Origin: Talaromyces rugulosus
Lineage: Eukaryota; Ascomycota; Eurotiomycetes; Eurotiales; Trichocomaceae
NCBI RefSeq assembly: GCF_013368755.1
Contig: NC_049562.1
Coordinates: forward strand, 62,001-126,000
Reading direction: 5' to 3'
Length of the DNA: 64,000 nt
In this document: in pieces, positions 45,423 to 55,913 of the stretch
Layout of the letters: the number at the start of each line of letters is the position of its first letter
Position numbering within the stretch: position 1 is the stretch's first letter
Position numbers and translations under genes: made by a program
The notes under the pieces: model-generated
What the model was told of the DNA's origin: nothing
Databases searched by the model: none
Seen by the model: only the letters and a program-made list of their open reading frames with translations

Positions 45423-46833
45423 TTAGAACTTTGATAGCAAATTCAACACTCGTATCGCCTCGAGACGAGACTGTTCCACGACTTCTCCTGCATTACGGAT
45501 ATCTTGTATCAACCCTATACCAGCCCCCCTAAATAATATATTAGTTTGAGCTTCAGTAAATAGGGGGGAAATGAAAAGAGACAGGAAGTGAAGAGAAAGG
45601 AAGTGAAAATAAAACTGCAGGGAGTTTGTCGAAGATAGAGAATGAATTAAACTCACGCCCAAACAACCATTCCTGATGTGTCACTTTCACTGGTGGCCTT
45701 TTTCTGCCGCGCAGAAGCCTGTTCAACCGGCATGGCTCCAGCCAGGACATCCTTGTAGGGGTCGCAAATCACCGCTCGCCCATCATACTTGAGGGGCCAC
45801 AAGTCGCCGCGACCTTGCAATGCGTCATGAACAACCGATCTATTGCAATATTTCAGTATAGTAAGTTAAACTAATAGCGTAAGATTACTTTGCCGTGGAG
45901 ACACCACCGTCTTTAGTTGACACCAATACCGACTTGGTTGCTCGTGAAGCCTCGGATTCTACGGTGGCGGCGAACTGTCAAACGTTAACGACAAACTTCC
46001 CTCACTTGAAAGGGGGAAGAATTCTCATACTCTCGTACCCATGACGACACCGCTTGCACCTATAAATTTCAGTCAGTAATACAAAGAGACGCAAGCTCAC
46101 ACATAACACAGCCATATACCGAGTGCTAAAGCTGCGGCAATGCCACGGCCATCCATGATACCGCCCGCAGCCAGAATAAATATCTCTTTCTGTGAGTTCT
46201 GTATAGCGTCAACGACCTCTGGGAGCAACGTGATAATACTGGAGTTGTTGGCAAACTGATGGCCGCCTGCGTCCGACCCCTGAACCACGATGACGTCCGC
46301 TCCATCGTTGATAGCCTCTACAGCAGTGTGTACGGAGCCTATTTGGACAAAAATCTTTAGATTCCATTCGCAGCCGGCGGACTTGATTTCTTTTATCAGT
46401 CTTGTGTGCTGATCGCCTGCCGGAGCAAAAAGCCAAACGGCTACTGGGCGGTGTCGGCGAATTAGGGGGATAAGTCCTGAAGGGTCGTCATTGTGAAATG
46501 TCAAAAAGCCGACTCCAATCGGGAGACTGTCAAACTCCCGTTCGTTGCTGTCCTGCTCTGGTAAGGCTTTGAGCCCGAGAAGCTCTCTCGCTTTCAGTAA
46601 CTCTTTTTCGAGAGTGCTGAGTTGTGAGCTGGACGATGTGAAGTCGAAGCCTCCTCCGATAAACCCTACGATTATCAACGTTTCGTAAACATATATGTGG
46701 CACAGCAGGAAATTTCAGGAGCTGGGAACGCACCAAATCCACCGGATTTTGTCACGGTAGCTGCTAGAGTGGCCGTTGCTGTACCGTACATTGGCGCGTT
46801 CGCAATGAAAGGGCTAATAATATGCGAAAACAT
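45423..46833 (-). CDS. Nitronate monooxygenase (2-nitropropane dioxygenase family)
   Basis: This is a FMN-dependent TIM-barrel enzyme oxidising alkyl nitronates. Six exons (46734-46833, 46120-46665, 46031-46059, 45889-45974, 45657-45839, 45423-45528) give 349 aa in phase. It starts MFSHIISPFIANAPMYGTAT, matching the usual P-I/M-x-x-A start of the barrel, then SGGFGFIGGG. The flavin-binding signature reads VVQGSDAGGH (usual form QGxEAGGH), followed by ILAAGGIMDGRGIAAALALGASGVVMGTR, which is split across two introns. The C-terminal part includes the usual GMVVWAGAGIGLI and amphipathic helices. It lies about 10 kb from the nitroalkane-oxidase-like gene, and the two enzymes would act on related nitro/nitronate forms. 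Exon 3 is only 29 nt. Confidence 0.88.
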
Positions 46834-47546
46834 ATTTTCGGTTTGTTTATCAGTTAAACGGAAGACCGAGAAAATATTGCTGCGATTTCCTGATGGCAGT
46901 TGGCTGGCCAGAATTGTATTCTAGGAATGAAGGAATGTTAAAGAGTGATGTAAAATGATGACACTGTTCAACGGGTGGGGAAGATGCACTTCTAATGTAA
47001 ATACTTAAGGACTAAGTTAACTAGTTAGTTAACTAGTAACCATGATTATTACTCCTCATAGCGCAATGGAACCTAGGGAATGTGATTTTCCGGTTGGTGT
47101 AGATGGCATGTGCCATTTACCTTGGAAAAAAGTAATTTAACATTTAAAAAATTTGAACAAAAATATACAGGCCATGTAGACTTAAAAATATGTAACAAAC
47201 CCGTTCAACCCATAACTGCGTGTTTAAATAGAGACTAAAAACCGTTCATACATTTTCTAAATACGTAGAGCCGTCAATTAGTCAAACACGCGCTATTATT
47301 TCTATCTATTTCATGTATGCTTGCTTTAGAAAAAGTAGTAGGATTTAACACTTGACTGCACATGTAAGACAGACCCACAAAAACGATACCAAGCGAGATG
47401 CAACCACACCAAGACACTCAATCTTTTTTAACTCCGTACCACTCTATAAATTACTCTTCGTGCCAGTGTCACTTTCAAAACAGTAACGGCATTTGTATTT
47501 CGTTCCAAAAGCAAAAGTACTTTTTTTGGCCTCGCAAAATTCTCCT
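46834..47546. other. Divergent intergenic region, no gene seen
   Basis: It separates the nitronate monooxygenase start from the TPR gene start and is AT-rich. A small self-complementary run, aactagttagttaactagt, lies near 47018-47036. It presumably holds both promoters. Confidence 0.4.
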
Positions 47547-48386
47547 ATGGCTTCTATGGACACGCAGCTGAATAGAGGCCCTGATCAGAACTCTGCGGAG
47601 CGTAGTTCACCAAGTCGCCAGTTTGATTCACAATCTCTTGAGGAAAGTGTGGAAACCCAAAAAAAAGAACTTGGAGAGCGGAATTCGAATACAATCGACA
47701 CAATGCTTGAACTTGTACTATCGTATCGCTTTGACGGACGGCTAGAAGAGGCCGAGACGCTCACAAGAAATATCATCCAGATCAGACGGGAGGATCTTGG
47801 GGAGACACATCGCGACACTTTGGTTTCTATAACCAAGCTCGCAGAAATTTACGCTGAGTTAGGTCGAGAGATCGAGGCAGAAAAATTACAACTTAATGTT
47901 CTCGAAGCACGGAGAAAAGTGCTTGGTGAGCTCGACGAAGATACAATTGACAGCATGGAGCAACTAGCTATTTGGTATCAGAATCGGGGAGAATACCACA
48001 ACCAGAAGAGAGATTTGGATAAATCGGAAGAGCTATATCAGATGGTTCTCAAGTCTAACACAACAATCCATGGCCAGGGCCACGAGATAACCTTTGAAAG
48101 TTCCACCAATCTGGCGGGTATTTACAGATTGCAGGGCCGTTTAGATGAAGCTAAGAAGCTCCAGACTGGCATCGTGGAAAAAAGCAAGACAGTCCTTGGG
48201 TTGGAGCACACGTCTACGGCAGTCAGTATAGAGGAGCTTGCAAGGATAAATCACGCCCAAAATCGTATAGAATCGGCCAAACTCTTGCAAAAACAAGCGA
48301 TAGATATTTATAAGGCAACAGTCGGAGATAAACACCCATTGACGGAAGAGGCTGAGGGTGAGTTTATAAGGATATGTCAATCTTAA
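47547..48386 (+). CDS. Orphan tetratricopeptide-repeat protein (kinesin light chain-like TPR)
   Basis: A single-exon gene of 279 aa from MASMDTQL. An upstream in-frame ATG at 47493 would add 18 residues. After a Ser-rich N-terminal 30 residues, the protein is built of about five 42-residue TPR units of the TPR_10/TPR_12 kind, with recurrent LGExHxDTxxS, LAxIYxxxGRxxEAExLQ and similar patterns. These units commonly form the C-terminal sensor of fungal NACHT/NB-ARC (NLR-like) proteins. Here no nucleotide-binding or effector domain accompanies them and no upstream exon is seen. It could be a detached NLR arm or a stand-alone protein-protein scaffold. Confidence 0.75.
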   Translation: MASMDTQLNRGPDQNSAERSSPSRQFDSQSLEESVETQKKELGERNSNTIDTMLELVLSYRFDGRLEEAETLTRNIIQIRREDLGETHRDTLVSITKLAEIYAELGREIEAEKLQLNVLEARRKVLGELDEDTIDSMEQLAIWYQNRGEYHNQKRDLDKSEELYQMVLKSNTTIHGQGHEITFESSTNLAGIYRLQGRLDEAKKLQTGIVEKSKTVLGLEHTSTAVSIEELARINHAQNRIESAKLLQKQAIDIYKATVGDKHPLTEEAEGEFIRICQS

Positions 48387-48664
48387 ATGAGGCATATGAG
48401 TTGCGACAATGCGATAATGTTGGTATAACAAATCCTCCTTTCTTCCAAATAGAAACAATGTTCTCTTCTGAAACTCCGAGCTAACACGTCGCAATTACAC
48501 ACTGAATAGCCAGAATAAACATCCAGGAGCACCAGAAATTTCAGATCAACGACGAAAGCGGTGGCCGAATAATATGCGAGTTCTGATCAAGCCCACTCTA
48601 TCCACGATGACGACCATCGATCCTACTTGATATATGAGATTCCTATACACATTGAAGAAGCCAT

Positions 48665-49777
48665 TTATGCATCAAAAGGCAGGATTGCTGGCAGCGGCCC
48701 AGCCGGCAGAACCAGCTTCTCCAACGGAAAGCCATGCACTTTGCCCACGGACGCGGCATACCCCCTCTTATACTGTGACAACATAATTAGCTTTGTTTGA
48801 ATTAGGATTTGAAATTAATCTTACTAAATCTAATGTCGACGTCTTCTTAAACGCCCCTCCTCTAGTCCTCTCGGACTCGTCCCAGTACAGTAACCGCAAC
48901 CACCGATGAATGCGCGGATAATCGTGGCGGATCATCTTAATATTGCACTTGAAAATCGAGTAGTAGGCGACGTCAAAGCGTATAGTAGTGGTGTAGAGTC
49001 GGATGTCTGCTTCAGTGATGTGATCCCCAAACAAGTACGGCTGATGGCCAGGCTCGCCTAGGTGCTTCTCAACCCGATCTAGCCCTTCAAACAAGGTGTA
49101 CACATTGGCATCGTAGGCTTCTTGTGATGTTGCAAAACCAGATTTATAAACTCCGTTGTTGATCTGGTGATAAACCCACTCATTCATAGCATCGATTTCT
49201 CCGCGCAGGTGTTCTGGGTACAGACCGCGTGGTCCGTCTTCGCGCAGTTCTGCCGGCAGCAGATCATCGAACTCGGTATAGAACATGCGAATAATCTCAC
49301 TGCTTTCATTGCTGACAATTTTCTCCGTCTTCTTATCCCATAGCAGCGGCACGGTGTACCTTCCTTCGTATTCCGGGTCTACTTTCAGGTAGAGGTCCTT
49401 AAGGTAGTTAAATCCGTACAGCGGTTCTTTTTCGTCCGAGCCATCCGTTCCGTTAAACTCCCATAGTATTGGACCAAGGCCATGTCCGACCTTGACTAGC
49501 TGGATTATATCCTCAAGACCCTTTAAAGATCGGACGATATTCGTTCGATGCGCCCAGGGACAGCCAAGATTGATGTACAGCACGTAGCGGTTTGCCTCGG
49601 CCGGGAACTCTGCGGACGGAGACCGAGAGATGAACGAGCGAAACACGGAATCCTTGCGACGGAAATGGCCATCTTTGTCAGCAAGTTTTTTCATATCAGA
49701 GTTCTATTTGGCAGGTCCAGTTAGCAAGGTGTATCCGACAATGGTAAGCAAATATGTGAACGTACACTCTCCACCAT
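48665..49777 (-). CDS. Omega/Xi-class glutathione S-transferase, glutathionyl-hydroquinone reductase-like (ECM4 family)
   Basis: Three exons (49766-49777, 48825-49703, 48665-48772) give 332 aa. The thioredoxin-fold part carries NLGCPWAHR with catalytic Cys52. A helical domain follows, with YLFGDHITEADIRLYTTTIRFD. Reading straight through the last donor gives an unrelated tail. Splicing gtaagatt to ttgtcacag restores the family ending, VLPAGPLPAIL. The first exon has only 12 nt (MVES) and joins NSDMKKLADKDGHF, the usual family start. Without it, translation could begin at 49694. Such enzymes reduce glutathionyl-hydroquinones or dehydroascorbate and act in detoxification; some sit in secondary-metabolite clusters. 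The protein is cytosolic by appearance. Confidence 0.87.
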
Positions 49778-50771
49778 GTTGTATACGGGGTGGCTATTCC
49801 ACCACACAATTGTGTTACTAGCTTTCTTTGAAATATCCTCAAAGGGTATCAACAAAATAATAGAAGATTAATCAAGTACGAAATGGTCGAGTTAAATAAG
49901 TCGCGTCCTTGTTGATATGCCATGATGCAATCTGGATTACCGGATTACAAAGCAAAGCCGAGCTTCATCAGCAACGCGGGGTATCAATTACCAAATCTCG
50001 CTCATTTGACAAATGCTGTTCGGATTACCAAATGATGTTTTTTCATGGTAGCCATCGGATTTAAATTGTCTATAAGCGCTATGTGGGTCTCATATATTAT
50101 CGTGGCTGTCACAGACTTACCATGGTCTGACCAGACCAGATTACAATACCAGAATGCAGTGCATCTATACTGTAAATACAGGGAAACAGAATCAAACAGG
50201 GTATCTAGGCTCTGTATTTGAACATTTCACCAGGAAATTCCGTTGCAGACACATATTGGCTTTCGGCCTACTCGCTAGAAACCCGAAGATTACTGGTGCA
50301 AAATACTTTGGTACTCAAGTCTGGCATATCATTGCTAATATACTAAATATGGCGTGTGGAATAGGATACTGTTATCAAAGGCCAGCTGAAGGTGCAACCG
50401 AATATAGATACTACGCATGGCCTTATCTGAAATACATGGCAATAAAAACAGACTCAAGAGCTTGTTTCCTATACATGATGAACTTATACTTGTAATAGGC
50501 GTAATGGGATAGGCATAGTATGGTCTGCTAGATCTGCGAATATCTATTTGGACAATAGAAATTTTATATTTTTATATAAATTAGAATTTTACCATAGCTT
50601 TATTCTTAATTAAGATCCTCAGGAAGTAGCCTACTTCAAATGTTACGATAAGCGGGCACATCAATTGACCTAGGGCCCATTTATATTTATTACTATTGAT
50701 TACACCTTTATTTACACTATATATTGTAAGTGGCCAGTAAACCTTGATTTTTCCAAGAATCTAAATCTATG
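49778..50771. other. Intergenic region, no gene supported
   Basis: About 1 kb lies between the GST start and the GH3 stop. One plus-strand frame of 113 aa (50154-50495) has no recognisable motif or splice partner and is treated as chance. AT-rich DNA follows. Confidence 0.4.
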
Positions 50772-53331
50772 TTAATTCACAAAGCCCAAGTTTTCAACCA
50801 AAGGTAGATCACGACTGCTCTGTCCAACAAACACTTTGAATGTCCCTGATGGAATGGCCCACTCCTGATTAACTACATCCCATGACGACACATCTTTGCG
50901 CCGAAGATCAAATTTCACCGTGACCGACTCAGATGGATCCAAAGAGCGGGTTCTTTCAAACCCGCGAAGAACTTTCACGGGAATTGGTGTTGTGTCCCCG
51001 CTAACTGGGTTCGATGGGAATCCGAGATACAGCTGTGGCACTGCACGCCCGGCAACCTGGCCTGTGTTCTCAATGGTCACGTTTATACTAGCAACAACGG
51101 TGTACAAGTCAGCATTACCGCCGGGTGGAGGAAGATCTCCGTTTAGACTAGCTGGATAGGGCGAAATGTCGCTGCTGGTAGTCGCAATTTGAATGTTGGA
51201 CAAAGAGAAGTTCGTATATGACAGACCGAAGCCAAACTCATACCGTGGTTGGATATTGCTAGAATCAAAGTGGCGGTAGTCAAGCATCAATCCTTCGGTG
51301 AAGTCCGATTGCCAAAGGTTTTGATCACCATTGTTATTATTTGTAAAATCCGCAATTGGAGCATTGTAGTCGCTTTCTTCGAAGGCTATTGTGTATGGAA
51401 GTTTCCCAGATGGATTAACGTCACCGTACAAAATGTCAACAAGAGAATTGCCTGCTTGGTCACCGGGAAGGTGAGCAGCGATGATTGCAGTGACCTTGTC
51501 CGCCCAAGGATGTACGTTAGGTACGGCCGAGTGACTTATCACGACTGTCTTGGGACATATAGCGGGGTTGCTGGTGACATTTGAAACCACCCATTCTGAG
51601 TTGTAATCCGGCAATAAAGTTTGTCGGTCTGCACCCTCGCCAGAGAAGGCTTTGAGGAAGATTAGGCATACATCAGCAGCTGGATAGAGGGTATTCATCG
51701 TGTTTTGGTAGATGCCTTCGTTGTTGGTAACTGCTTGAACAAAAGCATCAGGACTGCGCTGTTTAATTGCTTCCAGGGGTGAGATTAAATTTGTCATTCG
51801 CCCAGTCCCTGAGCCACCACCAACGGCCAACACCACATTAGTATTGTCTGGCCAATATGGTCCTCCAGTTGCGCCCACAGCATCGTTTCCTATCACAATA
51901 ATACGACCTGGGTTCTTCAGCGGGAGTAAATTGTCGTCATTCTTGAGAAGAACAGTGCCTGCCGCGCCAATTTCCCGGATAAAGGCACTACTGTTGCCGC
52001 GTACATCTCTGTTGATGTCAGACAAATTGCCTGTGTTGAAAGTATAATCATATGTTGGAATATCGGCTCCCCAGGTTTGACCCCCAATCTGGGCCGTGTC
52101 AAGATCGACAGTAGGATAGTTTTCCTGGTTAAGGTAGAAGTATGGCGTTAAAACTCGATTCACCATGTCATCAAGGCGCCATTCGGGTAATTCTCCATTT
52201 TGTACCAGGGAAGTGAGGTTATAGCCAAATTGTGATGTATTTCCAGAAAGTGGCCCGGGCATAAGCATGTCCAAACCTGGCTGAATGCCAGGCAAAGCGT
52301 CCCCATGCAAAGCCCACCAATCCGTCATAACATAACCTTGGAAGCCAAGTTCTGTCTTCAAAAGTTTGTCCATGACCGCGTCGTTATTGCAGGCATATGT
52401 CTCATTGACTCGGTTATAGCTGCACATAATCGAGGAGACTCCACTTCGCACCCCCTCTGCAAAAGGCCACAAATACATTTCATGCATCGTGCGATCATCG
52501 ATGTTGGAAGATACGGCGTCTTGCATTTGGCCGCTACTATCCCAACTTGGACTCCGTTGCGTTTCTTGTTCATTGCCAATCAGGTGCTTTCCGCAAGCTA
52601 TTTTTTTTTTTAAAAAAAAAGAAAAATTATTAGCTTCACTTTATGAAATGTACTTTATGGAACGTATCGGTCAATACAAACCTTGCACACCTTGGGACTG
52701 TGTTCCCTCAATTGTTTGGGAGAAGGCAACTCCTGTTAGATAGGGATCTGGAGAAAATCCTTCCCAGTTTCTTCCTCCACGAGCAGACCGACCAAGCGGT
52801 CCAGCCACAGGTCTGATGCGCAATTAGACTTGGCCTTTACGAGATAAATGAAAAGATCGAAGAGGGAATAGAAAGAGAGGAAATACCCTAGGATGATATT
52901 TGCACCCTTGGCTTTAAACTGAGCCGCAATGCGAGCACCACGTTGGTACATCAAGTCCCGGTCCCATGTTGCCGCGGTGGATAATCCTGCTGGAAATACA
53001 CTTGAATAGCTGCTTTGTCGAAGCGAGAGAGGCCCATCCTGAAGACAGAGGCCTTTAAATCCGACCCGAGGTATGGCAGGAATGTTACCCACGCAGGGCC
53101 CGTTGACACCAGTCACAACGAAAGCCTTTTCGTCAAGGTTCAGCTGAGCCGTAAGAGATGACGCTTTTTTGAATGCGTCTTCCCAGCCTCCAGTACCGGT
53201 TGCATTTGCTTCCTACTAATTTAGCTTGTTGCTACTCTTGTGGCAGTGGTTATCTTACGTGCTGGAAACTCCCCTTGGCCATGTACCAGATTCGGTATGA
53301 GAGCTACAATGGCAAGACTTGACCAATACAT
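50772..53331 (-). CDS. Secreted GH3 beta-glucosidase
   Basis: This is a glycoside hydrolase family 3 enzyme releasing glucose from beta-linked oligosaccharides or glycosides. The body comprises exons 52887-53212, 52682-52812 and 50772-52597 (760 aa). Motifs: TTGV-like [64 protein letters not shown], and the nucleophile segment [11 protein letters not shown]. The (alpha/beta)6 sandwich and a C-terminal fibronectin-III-like domain ([11 protein letters not shown] to [16 protein letters not shown]) follow. Upstream, 53331 begins [18 protein letters not shown], a clear signal peptide, but the obvious donor after it (gcac|gtaag) puts exon 2 out of frame. Only an alternative donor (ctg|gtacat, 15-aa exon) or a one-base lesion reconciles them. 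It is therefore a secreted enzyme if expressed, with the N-terminus unresolved. Confidence 0.85.
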
Positions 53332-54483
53332 GATCAACTTCCTTTCCTCGGTCCGGGGTTGGATAAATCTATGTGAAGGCTATAATCCCCTCTGCATGGT
53401 TTAAGGGAATTTCCCGATGCTTATATACAACCTTATATTCTCACAACAAAGACGGTGTTTCATTTTCACTGTCCCCACTGGTTACTGGGAAATGAGCCAA
53501 CTCATGTAAGAGGCTTGATTTACTGCGTATTTTGGCGTTAGGCCTGCTATGATCAGGCCTATTATAATAGTAGACCTAACGCCATTGATCACAGGGTGAT
53601 GGTTAGTACTATCAAATCGCATTAAATTTGGAAGGTAATCGTGCCGCCACATCCATCCTGTTACACATACCTATATGTTGAAAGTCACTTCAGAGAAAAG
53701 CCTAAGAAAACACGACCTGATCATACTTCAATTTCGAATTTCAGTTTCTTTTTTATAAATAACTACGTAGAGGGAGTATATGCCACATAGTTAGGAGCAG
53801 CTAGTCCCATCAGGCCCCCTAAGTAGAAGTTTGAGGTTACATATTTGGTTGGGGGTACATTGCCAAGAGGTTACATTGAATGTTGGAAATTGGCAACTTC
53901 GTATGAAAAGTCAAGCACAGGCGCACTACAACATTGGTGGAACTTCTGTTATTCTAGTTAGGTGGCCTAGCCCGACAGAGTGACGAATTTTAAGTTAAAA
54001 CGCTATCGAAATATTTTAATTTTATAAGTAAATTATACAGTAAGCCGAAATGTTGTCAAAACGCGTATAAAACACTTTCTACATGTAAATGATTTCACAG
54101 CATTTTAATAAGATTTTGACGTAGTATATAATTTACTTATGGAGTCAAAATATATTTCACTAGATAAAAAATAATTACTATATAAAGGTAAGAAGTTAAA
54201 GCTAAGAGCATAAATTTGTATATTAAAAAAATATTCTTTAGAACAACATTGTGTTATTATTATACTCATCAATTGATAAACAGTGCACGTAGAAAAATTA
54301 ATATTGGTACACACACTCTTAATAATAAATTTGGAAGCAGTAAATGGTCGCTTTATTCGGTCTTATCGATCTATTTAAATTTTGAATCCGCTACATGGTT
54401 CCTTTTTTTTTGAGAGTGTATTATTGTTTGTGACAAGTCTTGCAAATAATCCGAAAAGTTGTGGTCCACCTACACGTTATTCA
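53332..54483. other. AT-rich intergenic region with a hairpin
   Basis: About 1.15 kb without a recognisable gene. The left part should include the GH3 promoter. A short inverted repeat is at 53533-53584, and very AT-rich DNA from 54000 reaches the 3' end of the DJ-1-like gene. Confidence 0.45.
53533..53584. repeat. Inverted repeat, 18-bp arms
   Basis: Arms tggcgttaggcctgctat (53533-53550) and atagtagacctaacgcca (53567-53584) pair with two mismatches, both of the C/T-G/A kind, around a 16-nt centre. This could be a tiny foldback remnant or a regulatory palindrome upstream of the GH3 gene. Confidence 0.5.
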
Positions 54484-55203
54484 TCACTCTTCATGATATC
54501 TAAAAATATGCGTAGAAAGCTTCTCCCCCTTCGAATCAAATCTTTGCGGAAACACGTTGAACAAACCATCACTATCTCGAGGCTCATAGTCCAAGGTAGC
54601 AGCAGCTTGGATGAGCACATCTAGGCCATAGTTTTCCTTGAGCCAGTGGGCAACCATGTCCGTCGCCGCAATCGCCCCAGAGCCTGTCCAGATGTTGCCG
54701 TCGATGATCCACTTCTTCTCGCGTGTCCAGTTGACTTTTGGCCAGCGTTTCCTCACCCATTCGTATTCTATGTTGTTGACCGTGGCCATCCTCCCGTCCA
54801 GAGCGCCTGTGGATGCGACGAGGCTGGCACCAGTGCAGGTTGTAAAGAGGAGCTTTCCAGCAGCAACGTGTCTTCGGATCAGATCAGCGTGCTTGGGGTG
54901 TAGGTCAAAGGTCCCAAGGTACGGCCCTCCAACGAGCAAGATATCCAGCTCGGGACACTCATCCACAGTTGTTGTAGGGACAATCGTCATCTGGCTAGTA
55001 CCCAGGTCGACGGGATCTTTGGTCACGCCAATGTGATGGAACTCGAATTCTGGTGCTCGAGAAATGAGGTCGTCGCCGATGGGGACGTAGTCCCGAATGG
55101 TTAGGAGGGCGCTCTTGCTGGCTGAGGCAAGAAGATCGGTGGGCCCGGCTGCGTCGACCACTTGGTAGGCAACGGCGAGGATGCCAAATTGGATAGGAGC
55201 CAT
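54484..55203 (-). CDS. DJ-1/PfpI family protein (isonitrile hydratase-like)
   Basis: A single-exon gene of 239 aa. The class I glutamine amidotransferase-like fold is shown by FGILAVAYQVVDAAGPTDLL at the start, LDILLVGGPYLG in the middle and the nucleophile elbow LLFTTCTGASLVAS with Cys123. Then come NNIEYEWVRKRWPKVNW and WIIDGNIWTGSGAIAATDM, the pattern found in the AraC-N-like/isonitrile-hydratase branch of DJ-1/PfpI proteins. Catalytic Cys is present, so hydratase or glyoxalase-like chemistry is possible. Substrate is unknown. It is cytosolic with no signal peptide. No partner gene adjoins it. Confidence 0.85.
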   Translation of the reverse strand: MAPIQFGILAVAYQVVDAAGPTDLLASASKSALLTIRDYVPIGDDLISRAPEFEFHHIGVTKDPVDLGTSQMTIVPTTTVDECPELDILLVGGPYLGTFDLHPKHADLIRRHVAAGKLLFTTCTGASLVASTGALDGRMATVNNIEYEWVRKRWPKVNWTREKKWIIDGNIWTGSGAIAATDMVAHWLKENYGLDVLIQAAATLDYEPRDSDGLFNVFPQRFDSKGEKLSTHIFRYHEE

Positions 55204-55913
55204 CTTAGTGCTGAGGGTAGAATGGGCAGGAGTTGTAGGCCAATGTGAAAGAGCAGCTTGACGTTGTTATGGGAAACGACTAAGGAGTTCCCTAGGGATT
55301 GTTATAATGCGAGGTTTTGCAAGCATCAATATTCGTAAGCCGCCCGGTTGTTGAGTTTTTCCCCACTTTGTAAGCATCTCTTGTCAAATTTATAAGCAGC
55401 ATTTGCCAACTTTGTAAGCTACATTACGTAGCATAAGTTGGATGTTGATAATCAATAACGACGATGCCGAAGTTGGTACGGATATAGAAGTGGGTCATTA
55501 CATCAAAGCCGACGGACTCCCTATTGGACAATGCGATGTGGGTGTACATGTATCATGATGTATGCTTAATCGATCCGGCGATCATGGCCTAGACCCCTAA
55601 GGAGGTAGATTATTACTGATTTTACAAGGAGGTACTCAACGGGCGCTTGGCTTTCGCAAATGTAGCCAGTTTCCTTACGATATATCTTATCACATGCCAC
55701 TGGACTGGGCGAAGGGAAGAGGAAATATTCTCAAGAGGACAGTGAACGATCACGGCGGTCACTGTTCCTAGCTTGCTACTCAACGATAATCTGGTCATGG
55801 TTCGGGGATAAAGAGGTTTCAGGAACAAGAGAGTTTTTATATTGATTGACTAAGCAGTCTAAGCGAGTGTAGTAACAAAATAAAATTTCAGACTTCCAGG
55901 GGCAAGCCCGCCT
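55204..55913. other. Intergenic region, no gene seen
   Basis: It carries the promoter of the DJ-1-like gene at its left. A partial repetition of gcaagc/gtaagc-type words (tttgtaagc) occurs around 55365-55430. A 68-aa minus-strand frame (55622-55828) is unremarkable. Confidence 0.4.

Noticed and set aside
50154..50495. 113-codon plus-strand frame
   Set aside because: No signal peptide, domain or splice partner, and the composition is like the surrounding AT-rich DNA.
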